Shown piece by piece: positions 9,751 through 20,337 of a DNA stretch of 64,000 nucleotides. The stretch is from positions 858,501 to 922,500 of the forward strand of contig NC_066605.1 of the NCBI RefSeq assembly GCF_905475345.1. Direction: 5' to 3'. The position numbers and the translations under genes were made by a program. This DNA comes from Vespula vulgaris. Taxonomy: Eukaryota > Arthropoda > Insecta > Hymenoptera > Vespidae. Every line of letters begins with the position of its first letter. The first letter of the stretch is position 1. The notes beneath the pieces were generated by a model. That model was given only the letters and a program-made list of their open reading frames with translations. It was not told the DNA's origin and did not search any database.

Positions 9751-11748
9751 TGTTTGCATGTACATGTATATTCTCTTCTTCCCATGTTCCACGAATGTTC
9801 TCCCGAGGATTGCTTTCGCTCGGAATGGGATTGTTTCGAATGCCTCCTCCTATACTAAGTTTATTCGCTATGATATACACCAATCAATCGAATACGTCTT
9901 AGCTCATTAGAATTGTTTCTTGCTAACAGCTCGTACAATTTCTCCATTTAATACCTAATTAAAATACTATGTTATATCCTATATCCTTTCGACGTTGAAA
10001 GAAAAAATTATGTAAAACCAGACAACTCCATCCGACATCGTTTTATCAATTCGTGATAACTCGAGAAATGAAATTAATAAAAAGAAAACAGACGGAAGAA
10101 GAAAGAAAATAAAAAATACCAATAGAAATACATTTGCCTTCGTATTCCATTTAATTAGAGAACTAATAAGTATCGAATTAGCTGGATAACAAAAATCGAC
10201 GTTTCTAATCATTTTGTTCGATAGAACGGAGGAGCATTGCCCAAAGTTTTCCGATAAAACTTTCGTGCGGACTCCAAGGGAATTACGACGTTTCGTTCAG
10301 GTTGAACCACAAGAGTTAAACCGAGCTTCCTAACGCCACGAGTTAACATTATCTCGATAAATTAGAGCAAAGTCGTAGTCAACCACGAGACATGAAATCC
10401 TAGTCCTTGCGTAGAACCATCGAAACGTGTCTAATCGCGTCTAATCGAGTCTACAAATTTACCACTAATGATTCCGAACTCGCGTTTTCACGAACTCGTC
10501 CTTAATACATAGACCAATATTATTAAATCTCGTCTACGGACAAACGCAATAGTAATTTATTTCGTAAAACAGCTTATATTAAGCCGTTTATTAATGATAG
10601 TTTTTCATACTTTTCCGATTAAAATATCTCTCTTTCCCCTTTTTCTTTCTTTTTTTTCTTCTTTTTGCTTTTTTTTTTTTTTACTTTTTTTTCTAATTAT
10701 CGAGATACCTGAAACCGCGAAAGAAAGTTCCTCGAATGGGAAAAGTTTTTGAGATTTAAGAGTCTGATTAAATATTTTCATTTTTTCCTTTGCTATTTTG
10801 TTTGTTCTTTTTTACTTTTCTATTTCTTTTTCTTTTTTGGTTGTTTTGTTGTTGCCTCCAAGATAACGCTGCTAGTCTCGCGGATATATCTTCGCGAATA
10901 ATTGAAACTTTTCACATACTTCAGCTCGTACAAGGGAAAAAAGTTTTAAGCGTTTTCATGCACACACAATAGAACGGAAATAAGTACCTTCTTGTTTCAA
11001 CCTTTCTCTGCGTAAATAAATATACAAAGGAAAGAAAAAATAAATGAATGAATGAATGAATAAAGAAAGAAAAAAGAAAAGAAAATAGCACACGTTTCCT
11101 CAATCGAATTTACACGATAGGAAAACTTTTAATATCTTCGAGTTTTGAAGTAAATCGATCGTAATACCACATCGCAAAAGTTCTTTTAAGTAGCTATACC
11201 CCACAAAAGGGAAAGGGAAAGAGAAAAGAAAGAAAATAAGATGAAAAATAAAGAGAAGCTCCTTTTAAATAACAAGATGAAATTATTTATAGCGAGCTCT
11301 GCGATTATCGTTTAAAAGGATATATAATGAAAAAGAAAAAAAAAAAAAAAAAAGACCGAGGAAAAGCCTACGGTTAACACTCTAATGAGTCGAGTCAAGC
11401 TGCATTTACCTTCCGGAGATTTACTCGTTACAATGAATGAAAACCCCACAATGAATTTCAAAGTTCTTTGCTTACCTTGGATATTAAAATTAAAAAAGAA
11501 AAAAAAAAAAAAAAAAAAAAAATGAAAGAAAAAAAGAGGAAAGATCGCTTTTAATTAATGATCTAAACCGTGCAATTCTAAAAAAAAAAAAAGAAAAAAC
11601 AGAAAAGAAAGAAGAAAAAAGAAAAGAGGAAAGAGAATTTATATTCCTTTTTCTAAATTTAAAAATGATTCCACGATATAATCTCTTCAAAAGAAAAAAT
11701 AATTATCGTTGTTCTCGCTAATGAGTCCGAATTACATAAAATTTTCAG
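9751..11748. other. non-coding stretch with homopolymers
   Basis: AT-rich. T-rich runs near 10640-10690, A-runs at 11330-11354 and 11500-11522. The patch at 10210-10500 is unique sequence with GTCTAATCGCGTCTAATCGA (a 10-bp near-repeat). A possible - strand exon between about 11415 and 11480 has plausible splice words but AT-rich, unconvincing codons. Nothing else seen. Confidence 0.5.
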
Positions 11749-11994
11749 AGAGAAGCACCGACTTTGAGTTCGTTGCCAAATTCGGTAGTTCGTTTCGCGG
11801 GTGCATTCTTCTACGATGCACTCGTATTCCCTCTCCCCTATTTCTTTCTCTACATTCGTAGAAATATATTCGTCAGCGACGAGCAACGACTCTCGAATAG
11901 AATTCCCAGAGTTGGCGACGATTCTAACGATCCACCGTTTGGTTTGGTCTTCCTTGAATTTTCGAATTGCTCGTATAAAACTACGAAGGAATAA
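11749..11994 (+). CDS. candidate 3'-terminal coding exon (unknown protein)
   Basis: An acceptor-like AAATTTTCAG (as aaaattttcag ending 11748) opens a frame of 81 codons to TAA at 11992-11994, with no low-complexity sequence. It includes a hydrophobic aromatic stretch (AGAFFYDALVFPLPYFFLY, possibly one membrane segment) followed by a polar tail rich in Asp, Arg and Ser. AATAAA follows 52 bp after the stop, as expected for a last exon. Against this, the - strand is open over the same DNA with an equally protein-like, Cys- and Glu-containing frame (11659-11886), so strand and reality are both uncertain. No family recognised. Confidence 0.25.
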   Translation, partial: REAPTLSSLPNSVVRFAGAFFYDALVFPLPYFFLYIRRNIFVSDEQRLSNRIPRVGDDSNDPPFGLVFLEFSNCSYKTTKE

Positions 11995-12045
11995 TTCGAT
12001 CTTTTGATATTACACATTTAATTTGATAAATTTATTATATATTGA

Positions 12046-12051
12046 AATAAA
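12046..12051 (+). promoter_or_regulatory. AATAAA polyadenylation-signal word
   Basis: Canonical hexamer placed suitably downstream of the candidate terminal exon ending at 11994. In AT-rich DNA this word is common, so it is only supporting evidence. Confidence 0.25.
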
Positions 12052-12421
12052 CAATGGGAAAACGTCTTAGAACAACTATCTTCAAATTTCTACTTGAGAT
12101 AAAGCGAGAAAAAATTGTGAACAAATTCTTGCTAACAATAGCCGATAACCTACCATTGAATTACAAACGATTTCAAATGAATTCTAAAGTGGATATCATA
12201 ACGTTCTATTTTTCCATCATTTTAATCAATCATTTTCGTTTCCTTTTTCCTTATTTAAATTAGAACTGCAAGAATATACTTCGTAGAAACGACGGTGGTT
12301 CACCAAAATGACAAATTTCTTATAAGATGCGTTAGTTCCAAGTAGAAATTTAATCATCTCACCGGTGCAAGAGTGTCGCCGAGAGGAGAACTTGATTCTC
12401 TGAGTTACGATCGATGAGCTC

Positions 12422-12470
12422 GAAGAAGAAGAAGAAGAAGAAGAAGAGAAGAGAAGAGAAGAGAAGAAAA
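12422..12470. repeat. (GAA)n then (GAGAA)n
   Basis: About eight GAA units pass directly into GAGAA pentamers. Confidence 0.95.
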
Positions 12471-13940
12471 ACCGAATGCTTTTCTGAACTTTCTCATGTT
12501 CTAAGGAAGAAGAACGTTATCTCGTCGATGCTCGTGTTTCTCAACTTTCAAACATTTTCGAAAATCACTTCGATATCCGTAAAAAAAAAGAAAAAAATAA
12601 AGAATTGTTTAGAGAAAGAAAAGGAAAAAAAAGTACGAAGAACATTAGAAATAACGAATGATGATATCGATTATCGTCTAATTCATGACTAATATAGTTT
12701 CTAAGAACGATCGAAAGAGTGCTACTATGTAAATCCTCTCTACGACCGGTTTACGATCCGTACAATGACCGTTCATGCAACCCGGACGTAATTATTTCCA
12801 AGCACTTGGAAAAGTGCTGTTTCTTTAAACGAACAAACAAAACTAATACTCGTCTTAGATTCTAAATATATCGAAAACGAAATAAATGACACGTTATTCG
12901 TATCATCGTTTCTCGCGAATCCTCCTGAGTTCTCTTAAAGAGAAACTATTTTGATTAGCGAAACGATTAGATCTAAGAGATAGTTAGAATCGTTTCTAAA
13001 ACTCTCAATGATTATTACTCGGTTGTAACGAGACTTACAATACAAAGTTCTCGCATTATGTTCATGTGCAAGACGCGCTGTTATTTCATACGAAAGGTGA
13101 TCTATCCTAGCATGCAATATTCTAGCTTAATATTACCTACGCCACTGTCTAGCTACGTGCTTTGTAAATTTCACAACATCGTAAATACTATTTTCTTCCC
13201 TTAACTTCGATCTATACGAGAAAAAGATACGCTTTACTACTACGCTAGGTATTATTTTTCTTTAGTTAAAAAACAAATTAGAAAGGACGAAAAAGGAAAA
13301 TATTAAAATATATACGATGACCGAATTTACATAAAAAGTGAATTTTACTAAAAGCTTCAAAAGTATACACGAAAAAGAGATAACGAATTGAAAGCTTCTG
13401 CGAAATCGCAATCAAAATAAATACGAACTTGTGCTACAAGCCCGAATTTGCTTCCTACTGATTGTAAATTACATTAATGCGCGATGCTACGTGTTGAAAC
13501 GTCAAGGTAAATACTGTCAACCAAATATGTGTTGCAGGTATTACGAATTTGAAAAACGAATGATCATCCTGCAATTAAAGTTTCGAAACCTCCACGAGAA
13601 ACTACCATAAACATCTTTTTATATTATAACCTAATAATTCAACCGAATTATCTTCGAATCTAAATCTATTACTCTTCTGAATCGAAATATTAATCTTACG
13701 TCAATAAAATTTCATCTTAAATCTCTAAACTTAAATCTGAACAAAGTAACATCGATGTGGAAAAATCAAAATTTCAGAGCCGACTTAAACTCCCGAATGT
13801 AAACAATGTTTATGCTCTTGAGTCAAGAAGTACGTCCTCTCTCTCTCTTAGGACCTTCTTAAACGAGAGCCACTGAGTGTCCCTGAATTCTTAGAATTGT
13901 TTTTTTATCAACAGGTGGTCGAGTGATATACTGTTTCGAT
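12471..13940. other. AT-rich non-coding stretch
   Basis: No supported coding sequence. A unique patch at about 13440-13550 has TGTAAATTACATTAATG and could be a regulatory block. No simple repeat longer than about 15 bp. Confidence 0.5.
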
Positions 13941-14270
13941 GTTTTTAAATCTTTGACAAATATATCAATAAGAAAGCTATAAATTTATAAACAAATATCG
14001 TCGTATTTGATTGAAATTTATCTTCGAACGAAACAATAATCAATTTATTCTTTATAACGCGAAATGAGAAGAAATATAAGCACGGATCTATCTAAATTTT
14101 TATCGACACGTGTAACGTTTATAAATATTTAACAAATATTTCGATAGAAAAATATGAATTAAAAAATTGTATACGATTGATAACTTCGGAATTTCAATGA
14201 AATTTATTCACGAATAAAATTGTAATCAATTTATACGCCTTACGCGAAATAAATAAAAACTGCACAAGTA
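13941..14270. repeat. diverged tandem duplication, two copies about 180 bp apart
   Basis: Copy 1 begins at 13941 and copy 2 at about 14117. Shared words in the same order include ACAAATAT, GATTGA, TTTCAATGAAATTTAT-like and GAAATTTAT, then AATCAATTTAT, then CGCGAAAT (14058 and 14242). The offset grows from 176 to 184 bp along the unit, so small insertions have built up. The unit is not simple sequence and has no open frame. Confidence 0.75.
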
Positions 14271-14275
14271 TAATC

Positions 14276-14345
14276 ATATATATACATAAATATGTATATA
14301 TATATATAAACATATATATATATAATATTATATATATACACATCT
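14276..14345. repeat. interrupted (TA)n
   Basis: TA-rich block immediately after the duplication at 13941-14270. Confidence 0.9.
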
Positions 14346-14391
14346 AGATAAAGATAGCTGGCTATATTTCTTCGGATATAATCTCATAAAG

Positions 14392-14445
14392 AAATCAAGG
14401 AGTAAGAAGTCCGTATCAGAGAGAAATGGACAGAGCGACGAAAAA
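14392..14445 (+). CDS. candidate 54-bp cassette exon (weak)
   Basis: Between CATAAAG (AG at 14390-14391) and a textbook donor GTAAGT (14446) lies an open, in-phase frame of 18 codons reading KSRSKKSVSERNGQSDEK. The length is a multiple of three and the donor is strong, but the acceptor tract is poor and the peptide is basic and uninformative. Chance occurrence is quite possible. Confidence 0.15.
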
Positions 14446-15229
14446 GTAAGTTTATCGTGACGTTCTGAAGAAGTTTGTCGCTAACAACAAATGTTCCCCG
14501 TGCAGACGAAGAGGAAGAAAGTTTTTTCGCTTTTATACCTCGAACATACTAACACACCTTTTTTCTCTCTCATAGACGTTAGACTATATTTTCCCTTCTA
14601 CTTCTATGTCTACTTCATATATACCTACTTTGAACGTGGAATATCGTAAGTAGAAAATCTCTAGTCCTATAAGGAAATTCGCAGAGCAATCGGTTATAAT
14701 AAATTTCAGTCACGCACTCCTTCCGTGAGGTAGATCATTTTTTTGTTTTCTTTCCCTTTTTTTTTCCTGATATGCGTTCTCAAATCTATCGGATTTAATC
14801 TTATAGATGAATTTTTGACGCGCTCGTTTAACAAGAAGAACGAAATTCCTTTTTATATATTTGCGATCTACGTTGAATTATTTCGAGCGTAATAAAGCCA
14901 ACGTAAAATAGAATATGACGTTATTTTACGTACGATCTTTCTTTTTTGGATCGTACGGAAGCGAAGCATAAACGTAGAGGCTCATAAATACGAGAGAGTA
15001 ATAAAAAGTCTTTATAGTTGCCGTATTGGACCCGGTTCGATAATGAGCTCGAAAGCGATATGTTTCCCTTCGAATTCACGCTGGATTATATTTTCAACTA
15101 TAATCGAACATCCCCTCTGTGTGCTTTTTATAATTTACCAAAGTGGATGAAATATTCAACGAACTAAAACTAAACACGTACGAGCTACAATACATTTTTA
15201 ATATCCATACAAAATTTGTTTTTAGATGG

Positions 15230-15233
<4 letters not shown>
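14446..15233. other. non-coding stretch
   Basis: Mixed AT-rich DNA. GTTCCCCGTGCAG at about 14492-14504 is a good acceptor-like word, but no open, non-repetitive frame follows. Nothing else seen. Confidence 0.5.

Positions 15234-15281
<48 letters not shown>
15234..15281. repeat. (TA)n microsatellite
   Basis: About 24 uninterrupted TA units followed by CACACA. Confidence 0.97.
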
Positions 15282-15287
<6 letters not shown>

Positions 15288-15740
15288 TACACATATATAA
15301 GCTCGTATGTATCTAATTTATTTATAAATATTTTTTTGCATCTCGTCTTATTTTAACCATGAAAATTAATATCGACGAACTAATTGTACCATCGAAAATT
15401 TATCTCTATGTTATCCTTAAATAGTCGCTAGAGAAATTGTCTAATATTAAATTTATCCGTTGTATCCAGGAAATACCACAAGTTCTTCAAAAACAAAAAA
15501 AAACATTTGGACTTTCGAGGTTTTCGAGATCGAGCTGCTTGCATTATTATCGTGCCATGAAATTATGGTTGCAATAAGGCCGAGTGCCATCCACGAATTC
15601 GCCTTGCTTCCTTCGCCAAAGACTAGTTTTCTCTATTTCTCTCTCGCTCTCTCTCTTTCTCTATTTTCTGAAATATACGATGGCAGCTGTCTCGTTGTTT
15701 CCAATGAAACACGAGTATAGTTCTTTCTATTCTTTTCCAG

Positions 15741-15741
<1 letters not shown>

Positions 15742-15813
<72 letters not shown>
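15742..15813. repeat. (CT)n microsatellite, about 72 bp
   Basis: About 36 uninterrupted CT units, among the longest perfect dinucleotide runs here. Confidence 0.98.
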
Positions 15814-15816
<3 letters not shown>

Positions 15817-16459
15817 CATTCCCGTTTCGCTCGATATCTTCTATTACTAACATTAATTACTTGTCGCTATGATTTTAAATCGAATAATTGGGAAATTTCG
15901 ACGGAATGTAATTAACCTCGTTAATTCGATCTCAATGGGAAATTACAAAAACGAATTGACGATTGAATATAATCACCTAATTATTGCATATAATTCGTGA
16001 TCCATTCTAATCGATCGATTTCCATTTCTCGATTTTACGATCAAACGATTAACGAGAGATCAAAGAAAATAATCAATGTATATATGGAAACGAATTAACA
16101 CGATAAATTCTATTGATCGTTAATCGGCGCGAATTATCTTTTTGAAAAAAATAATTCAATCATTCATTATAATCCCAACATTTTACTACAAGAGTTTAAC
16201 ACGAAACTTTTAAGTATTCCTTTAAAAATGTTTCTAGATGGACGAAAAGAAACGAACAAAAACGAACAAACTAACAAATAAACAAATAAAAAAGAATAGT
16301 GTCTATCGTCGAGGAATATAGTTATATTTATTTAGTAGATAGGAAGGGAAAGCTTAAGATCAGCATAACGGCCCTCTTTACCCATCTTCATAGCGAAGGT
16401 AAGACGTCGTAGTCTGTGAAAGTAGCATCAGCAAGAGAAGCAAGCAGAACAGTAACGAG
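15814..16459. other. non-coding stretch with donor-like site
   Basis: AT-rich. Near 16330-16400 a short open + frame (KLKISITALFTHLHSE) ends at a good donor word GAAG|GTAAGA, but the upstream acceptor is weak. No gene is called. Confidence 0.4.
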
Positions 16460-16607
16460 AGAGAGAGAAAGAGAGAGAGAGAGGGCTTGGACAAGCCAAG
16501 GTAATCTCATTTCGCAAAAGTTCCATTTCGCGCGTGGGAGTAAACGCTCCCGTAACCATCTCCTTCCTCAAGTTCTCTCCCTCTCTCTCTCTCTCTCTCT
16601 TTCTCTG

Positions 16608-16646
<39 letters not shown>

Positions 16647-16670
16647 CTCTCTGTCTCTCTCTTTCACTCT
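16460..16670. repeat. (GA)n followed by interrupted (CT)n
   Basis: GA run at about 16460-16483, about 90 bp of unique sequence, then CT with CTGT interruptions at 16576-16670. The opposing purine and pyrimidine runs could form a long imperfect hairpin. Confidence 0.9.
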
Positions 16671-16817
16671 AGTCCACGACGATATCGTAAGGTTTATAAC
16701 CCGGTTGGGATGCCATAACGTAAACGTTATGTGGAAGATCTGGTTTGGTCTTTTCGAACTGGTAAACGCTTTCAACGAGCAACAGGAAATTATTTCTTGC
16801 TATAGAAAGACAGAAAC

Positions 16818-16894
<77 letters not shown>
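16818..16894. repeat. (GATA)n-(GA)n microsatellite
   Basis: Three to four GATA units pass into about 30 GA units. Confidence 0.97.
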
Positions 16895-16897
<3 letters not shown>

Positions 16898-17980
16898 GAT
16901 AAATGAGTATCATCACGAGAGGACATCGAAGGAAACACCACAAAAGAGGAAACGTACGATTCAGCAAAAGAATTCTTTTCTTTCAAATAATTGGACCTTC
17001 TATCGACCTTCGAATCGATTGTTCGATCTCGGTTAATGATTCTCCAGTGAGATTTTCTCTTAAAATGAAAATGCGAGATGTGATATCGTGAGATCAAAGA
17101 GAAGAAAGAAATTACATACATCGTGAATGTTCTTTTATCTTTCTTTCCTTTCCTTTCTCTCTTTATCTTTCTTTTTTCTTCTTTTTCTTTCTTTCTTTCT
17201 TTTTTTTTTATTATCCCCTTTTCATTTTATTTCTTCCTTGAGAGAACTACTATAGGAATCTGCATGTCCTGTAGCTTACTTCCAATCTTTCCTAGAGTTC
17301 GTGACAAAATATTAAAGAACTAGTCGATACGTTTCGAGTTCTCCTATTATTCTCCTCATCTTCACATTCTTATCTTTTATCTCTTAGCGAAGGAAAGAGA
17401 GAAAGAAAATATTCAAGATCTCTCATTTTTTTCACGCAAAACTTTTAACGCCTTCCCGATCTCATTCCAATGATTTAAAAGAGAAAAAGAAAAGGAAAAG
17501 CAAAAGAAAGTAAAGGGAACAAAACTATAAGATTTAAAAAGAGAGAAAACATTACACTAACAATCGAACCGAAAGTAAACAACAAAATCGATCTTCCACG
17601 GATACTTTTCTCTCGAACATGATTTTTCTCCGTGCATATTTGCTTTTCACCGTCACCGTATAAAAAAAGAAAAAAGAAAAACAAATAAAAATAGAAATAG
17701 CAAAGAAAGAAAAAAGGAGAGGGGAAAAAAAAGATAAACAAATAAATAAAAACAAGAAAGAAGTATAGGAACAAGGATCGCGAAGCTCGTAGATACTGGA
17801 CGATGCCCAAGAGAATCGACGTTAATTCCTGGCACCGAGAAGCACGCTCATTAAAGATATTTTAATATTATGCAAATGTGATTAAAGAACGGTGGCATGG
17901 TGCGTACGATGGCTAGAAATCCCAGAGGTCTACTACCTCGAATATTTTCGTGGATATATTGGTCCACCATGCATCGTATT

Positions 17981-18022
<42 letters not shown>

Positions 18023-18510
18023 GGGAGAGGGAGAAAACAAATGTATTCAGGATACGTATTGGCATGTTCGACGAGTTTCACGTTCGTTCGACCATCCTCT
18101 TTCTCTTTCTCCTCTTTGGACATGACCATCCTATGAAGAGAGCTAGAGAGAGAGAGAGAGAGAAGGATAGACAGAGAGAAAAAAAAGGAACAAGGTAATG
18201 ACGTAACTGGTGAGCCTGTAAAGCCATATGTCATCGGTCCGCCCGCGATTCTCCTGCATTCGAACCCATAAATTCGATAGAGATGCAAGACAAAGAGAAA
18301 GAGAGAGAAAGAGAGGGAGATAACAACATGTAACGCGTATGATATCACCATAAAGAAAAGGACACTCGACGTAAATCATTCGACTTTAGGCGTGAGCTCT
18401 ACCTATCAGCGTCTTTATGCTGGCAATCCAACGATAGCATCTTTTACGACGTTGCTTTTTTTCTTTTCTTTTTTTTATGAGATCGTCCGGTAGCAATGGC
18501 ATCGGCAACG
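16895..18510. other. non-coding, repeat-rich
   Basis: Pyrimidine tract at about 17135-17235, A-rich purine DNA at about 17470-17760, GA runs at 17990-18019 and 18145-18163. Open frames here are Phe/Leu/Ser-rich artefacts. A short unique patch lies at about 18190-18270. Confidence 0.6.
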
Positions 18511-18540
18511 GTAGCAGCAACAGCAACAGCAGCAGCAGCC
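18511..18540. repeat. short AGC/AAC triplet run
   Basis: AGC and AAC units. The + frame reads a Ser/Asn-rich peptide. No exon evidence around it. Confidence 0.8.
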
Positions 18541-18752
18541 ATAACTGGTCCATTTCGAATTCGATGAGAAGCACACAGTACGGTTTCGTTCCTTTGTTAA
18601 CTTTATCCTCTACCGACGTTTACCTAGTATTTTCTTCGTCTTCTCTGTTGATTAAAAATTTTATGCTTCTTATTTTTACTTCCTAAAGTATATCTCCACA
18701 TAAAAGTCGATGGAATTCTCCATAACCTACGCGTACGTATCCCTACCTATCG

Positions 18753-19157
18753 TCAACAAGAATGAACTTTTTTCTTCGTCCTCTTCTTCTTTTCCTTCTC
18801 TCTCTCTCTTTTCCTTTCTCCAACTTTCTCCAAGAGTTTAAGGGAACAAAAAAAGGATGAAAGGAGAAAGAAACAACAGGGAAAAATTTCGACGAGACTT
18901 TGTTGATCGTTGGACGGGCCATGGGCCACGGGCCACGGGCCATGGCACCCGTTCGAAGGATCGATCTCAACGTTTGCCCCGTTATGGCCGTTTAATGGAC
19001 GAGCAAACCAGACGGCTCTAATATCGGTCGGTGGTTCATTAAGCTGAGCATAAGATATTAGAATAGTCGGAATAGCAGGAGGCTTGTCCAGGGGTTGGAG
19101 TCCAGCTATACACGTCCATATATGCGACGCTGGCATGCCATCGATGCCGAAATCTAC
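18753..19157 (-). other. GC-rich unique island with a long - strand open frame
   Basis: From about 18900 to 19290 the DNA is visibly more GC-rich and free of simple repeats. The - strand is open from 19157 down to 18753; from its ATG (19134-19136) it starts MPASHIWTCIAGLQPLDKPP and stays non-repetitive for about 90 codons before running into a Lys/Arg tail that reads CT repeat. No homology is recognised, third codon positions are not biased, and splice sites are mediocre. Reading it as a conserved non-coding block or a decayed element is as likely as a gene. Confidence 0.25.
18916..18943. repeat. 7-bp minisatellite GGGCCAY x4
   Basis: Four perfect-length tandem units, GGGCCAT, GGGCCAC, GGGCCAC, GGGCCAT, arranged so that outer and inner pairs match. 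Each contains GGCC, a self-complementary core. Highly unusual composition for this window. Confidence 0.95.
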
Positions 19158-19552
19158 CTATTGGGACAACCACGGGCTCGTCGTGCCCATAGCGAGAGAC
19201 GACTCGATCGGCCCGAGACCGAGTTAGGCTAGATATCGCCTACTATACCCTAACGCTAGATCGCTTCGAAACCACCATCAAGCTTCTCCCGGTCATCTCG
19301 AATATTCTCCGTTCCGTGCGAACCTTCATCAAACTACTATATTACTACTCCTACCACTACCACCGATATACTACTAACCCCAATCTACCCTAACGACTCT
19401 AATCGAGAGATTTAATGAAATTTATAAGTCGAAATTGTCAAACTCGTCTCATATAAACGGAAATATCGATTCGCCCGAGTCCCTTTCCTTTGTCTCTCTT
19501 TATTTTCCTCCCTGTGTGTATTTTTTTCTCCTCTTTTTTTCTTCCCTTCCAG

Positions 19553-19699
19553 ATGCAATACGATAAACATTTGTTCACAGATTCGTTTCGCTCGAAATAT
19601 ATCAAATCCTACCAGACGATCAAAGGGATTTGCCAGAGAACGTTGATGAATTTGGTTTGGGATGATTTACGAGTTGACCACGGAAAACTGACTTTCTAA
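19553..19699 (+). CDS. candidate 3'-terminal coding exon after a very strong acceptor
   Basis: About 60 bases of nearly pure T/C ending in CTTCCCTTCCAG (AG 19551-19552) form the best-looking 3' splice site I noticed. The frame that follows runs 48 codons to TAA (19697-19699), starting with ATG and reading MQYDKHLFTDSFRSKYIKSY at its N-terminal end; it is non-repetitive and polar. No clear AATAAA lies close downstream. No domain recognised. It could be a terminal exon, or a chance frame after an ordinary pyrimidine tract. Confidence 0.28.
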   Translation: MQYDKHLFTDSFRSKYIKSYQTIKGICQRTLMNLVWDDLRVDHGKLTF

Positions 19700-20277
19700 C
19701 TATATTTATTTGTACACTTTGATAAGCTCTGGAACAAGTGATGTCCGATCGATAAAATACGATACTATTCTATGACGTTTAATTCGTCGATCTCTCACTG
19801 GGAAGAAGAAGAGTGATACAGACGTTTGAAATTTAATCGAACGTATCTACGTGTGTATGTCCTATAAAGAAATAGACCCGAATTAAAGCTCTATTAAACG
19901 AACGATTGCGATTTTCGAGATGATCGTAACAAAATTAACGTCGACCATCGCAATGTTCTAATAAAAAGAAAAAAAGAAAAGGAGGAAAAAGCCAAAGAAA
20001 CGTATCTCGGCAACGACGATGCAAGTAAGTACTTTGTATTTGAAACGTCGTATCCTTGGAGTATGTACGCCGACTGCGCGATTATAATCCCGAACGTGCA
20101 AGAATTCACGTACGAGCGCGATAAAGAAAAGAAAAGAAAAAAAAAAAGAAAAAAGAAGAAAAAAGAAGACGCAGAAGAAATACGCGTACGTTGTCGAAGT
20201 CTTCAACGACACGCGATGCATAACGAATCGAACACGATACTATCGTCTGATGCAAAATCGAGCGTGAAAGAATCGAC

Positions 20278-20281
<4 letters not shown>
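19700..20281. other. non-coding stretch
   Basis: Mixed AT-rich DNA with an A-rich purine tract at about 20120-20170. Nothing else seen. Confidence 0.55.

Positions 20282-20333
<52 letters not shown>
20282..20333. repeat. (CT)n microsatellite
   Basis: About 26 CT units. Confidence 0.97.

Positions 20334-20337
<4 letters not shown>

Noticed and set aside
9298..9858. 186-codon + strand open frame
   Set aside because: Ser/Leu/Phe-rich through CT and TA repeats. The Cys-containing tail (FHECSPEDCFRSEWDCFECL) is interesting but lies past the TA/CA repeat with no acceptor before it.
11415..11480. - strand exon between a T-rich acceptor and a GTAAAT donor
   Set aside because: Codons are AT-rich and the acceptor is simply the poly-A run read in reverse; not better than chance.
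16669..17121. 150-codon - strand open frame with hydrophobic Ser-Leu core
   Set aside because: The core is the (GA)n microsatellite at 16818-16894.
17851..18351. 166-codon - strand open frame
   Set aside because: Two GA runs read as Ser/Leu blocks make up much of it; the unique parts show no family and no splice sites.
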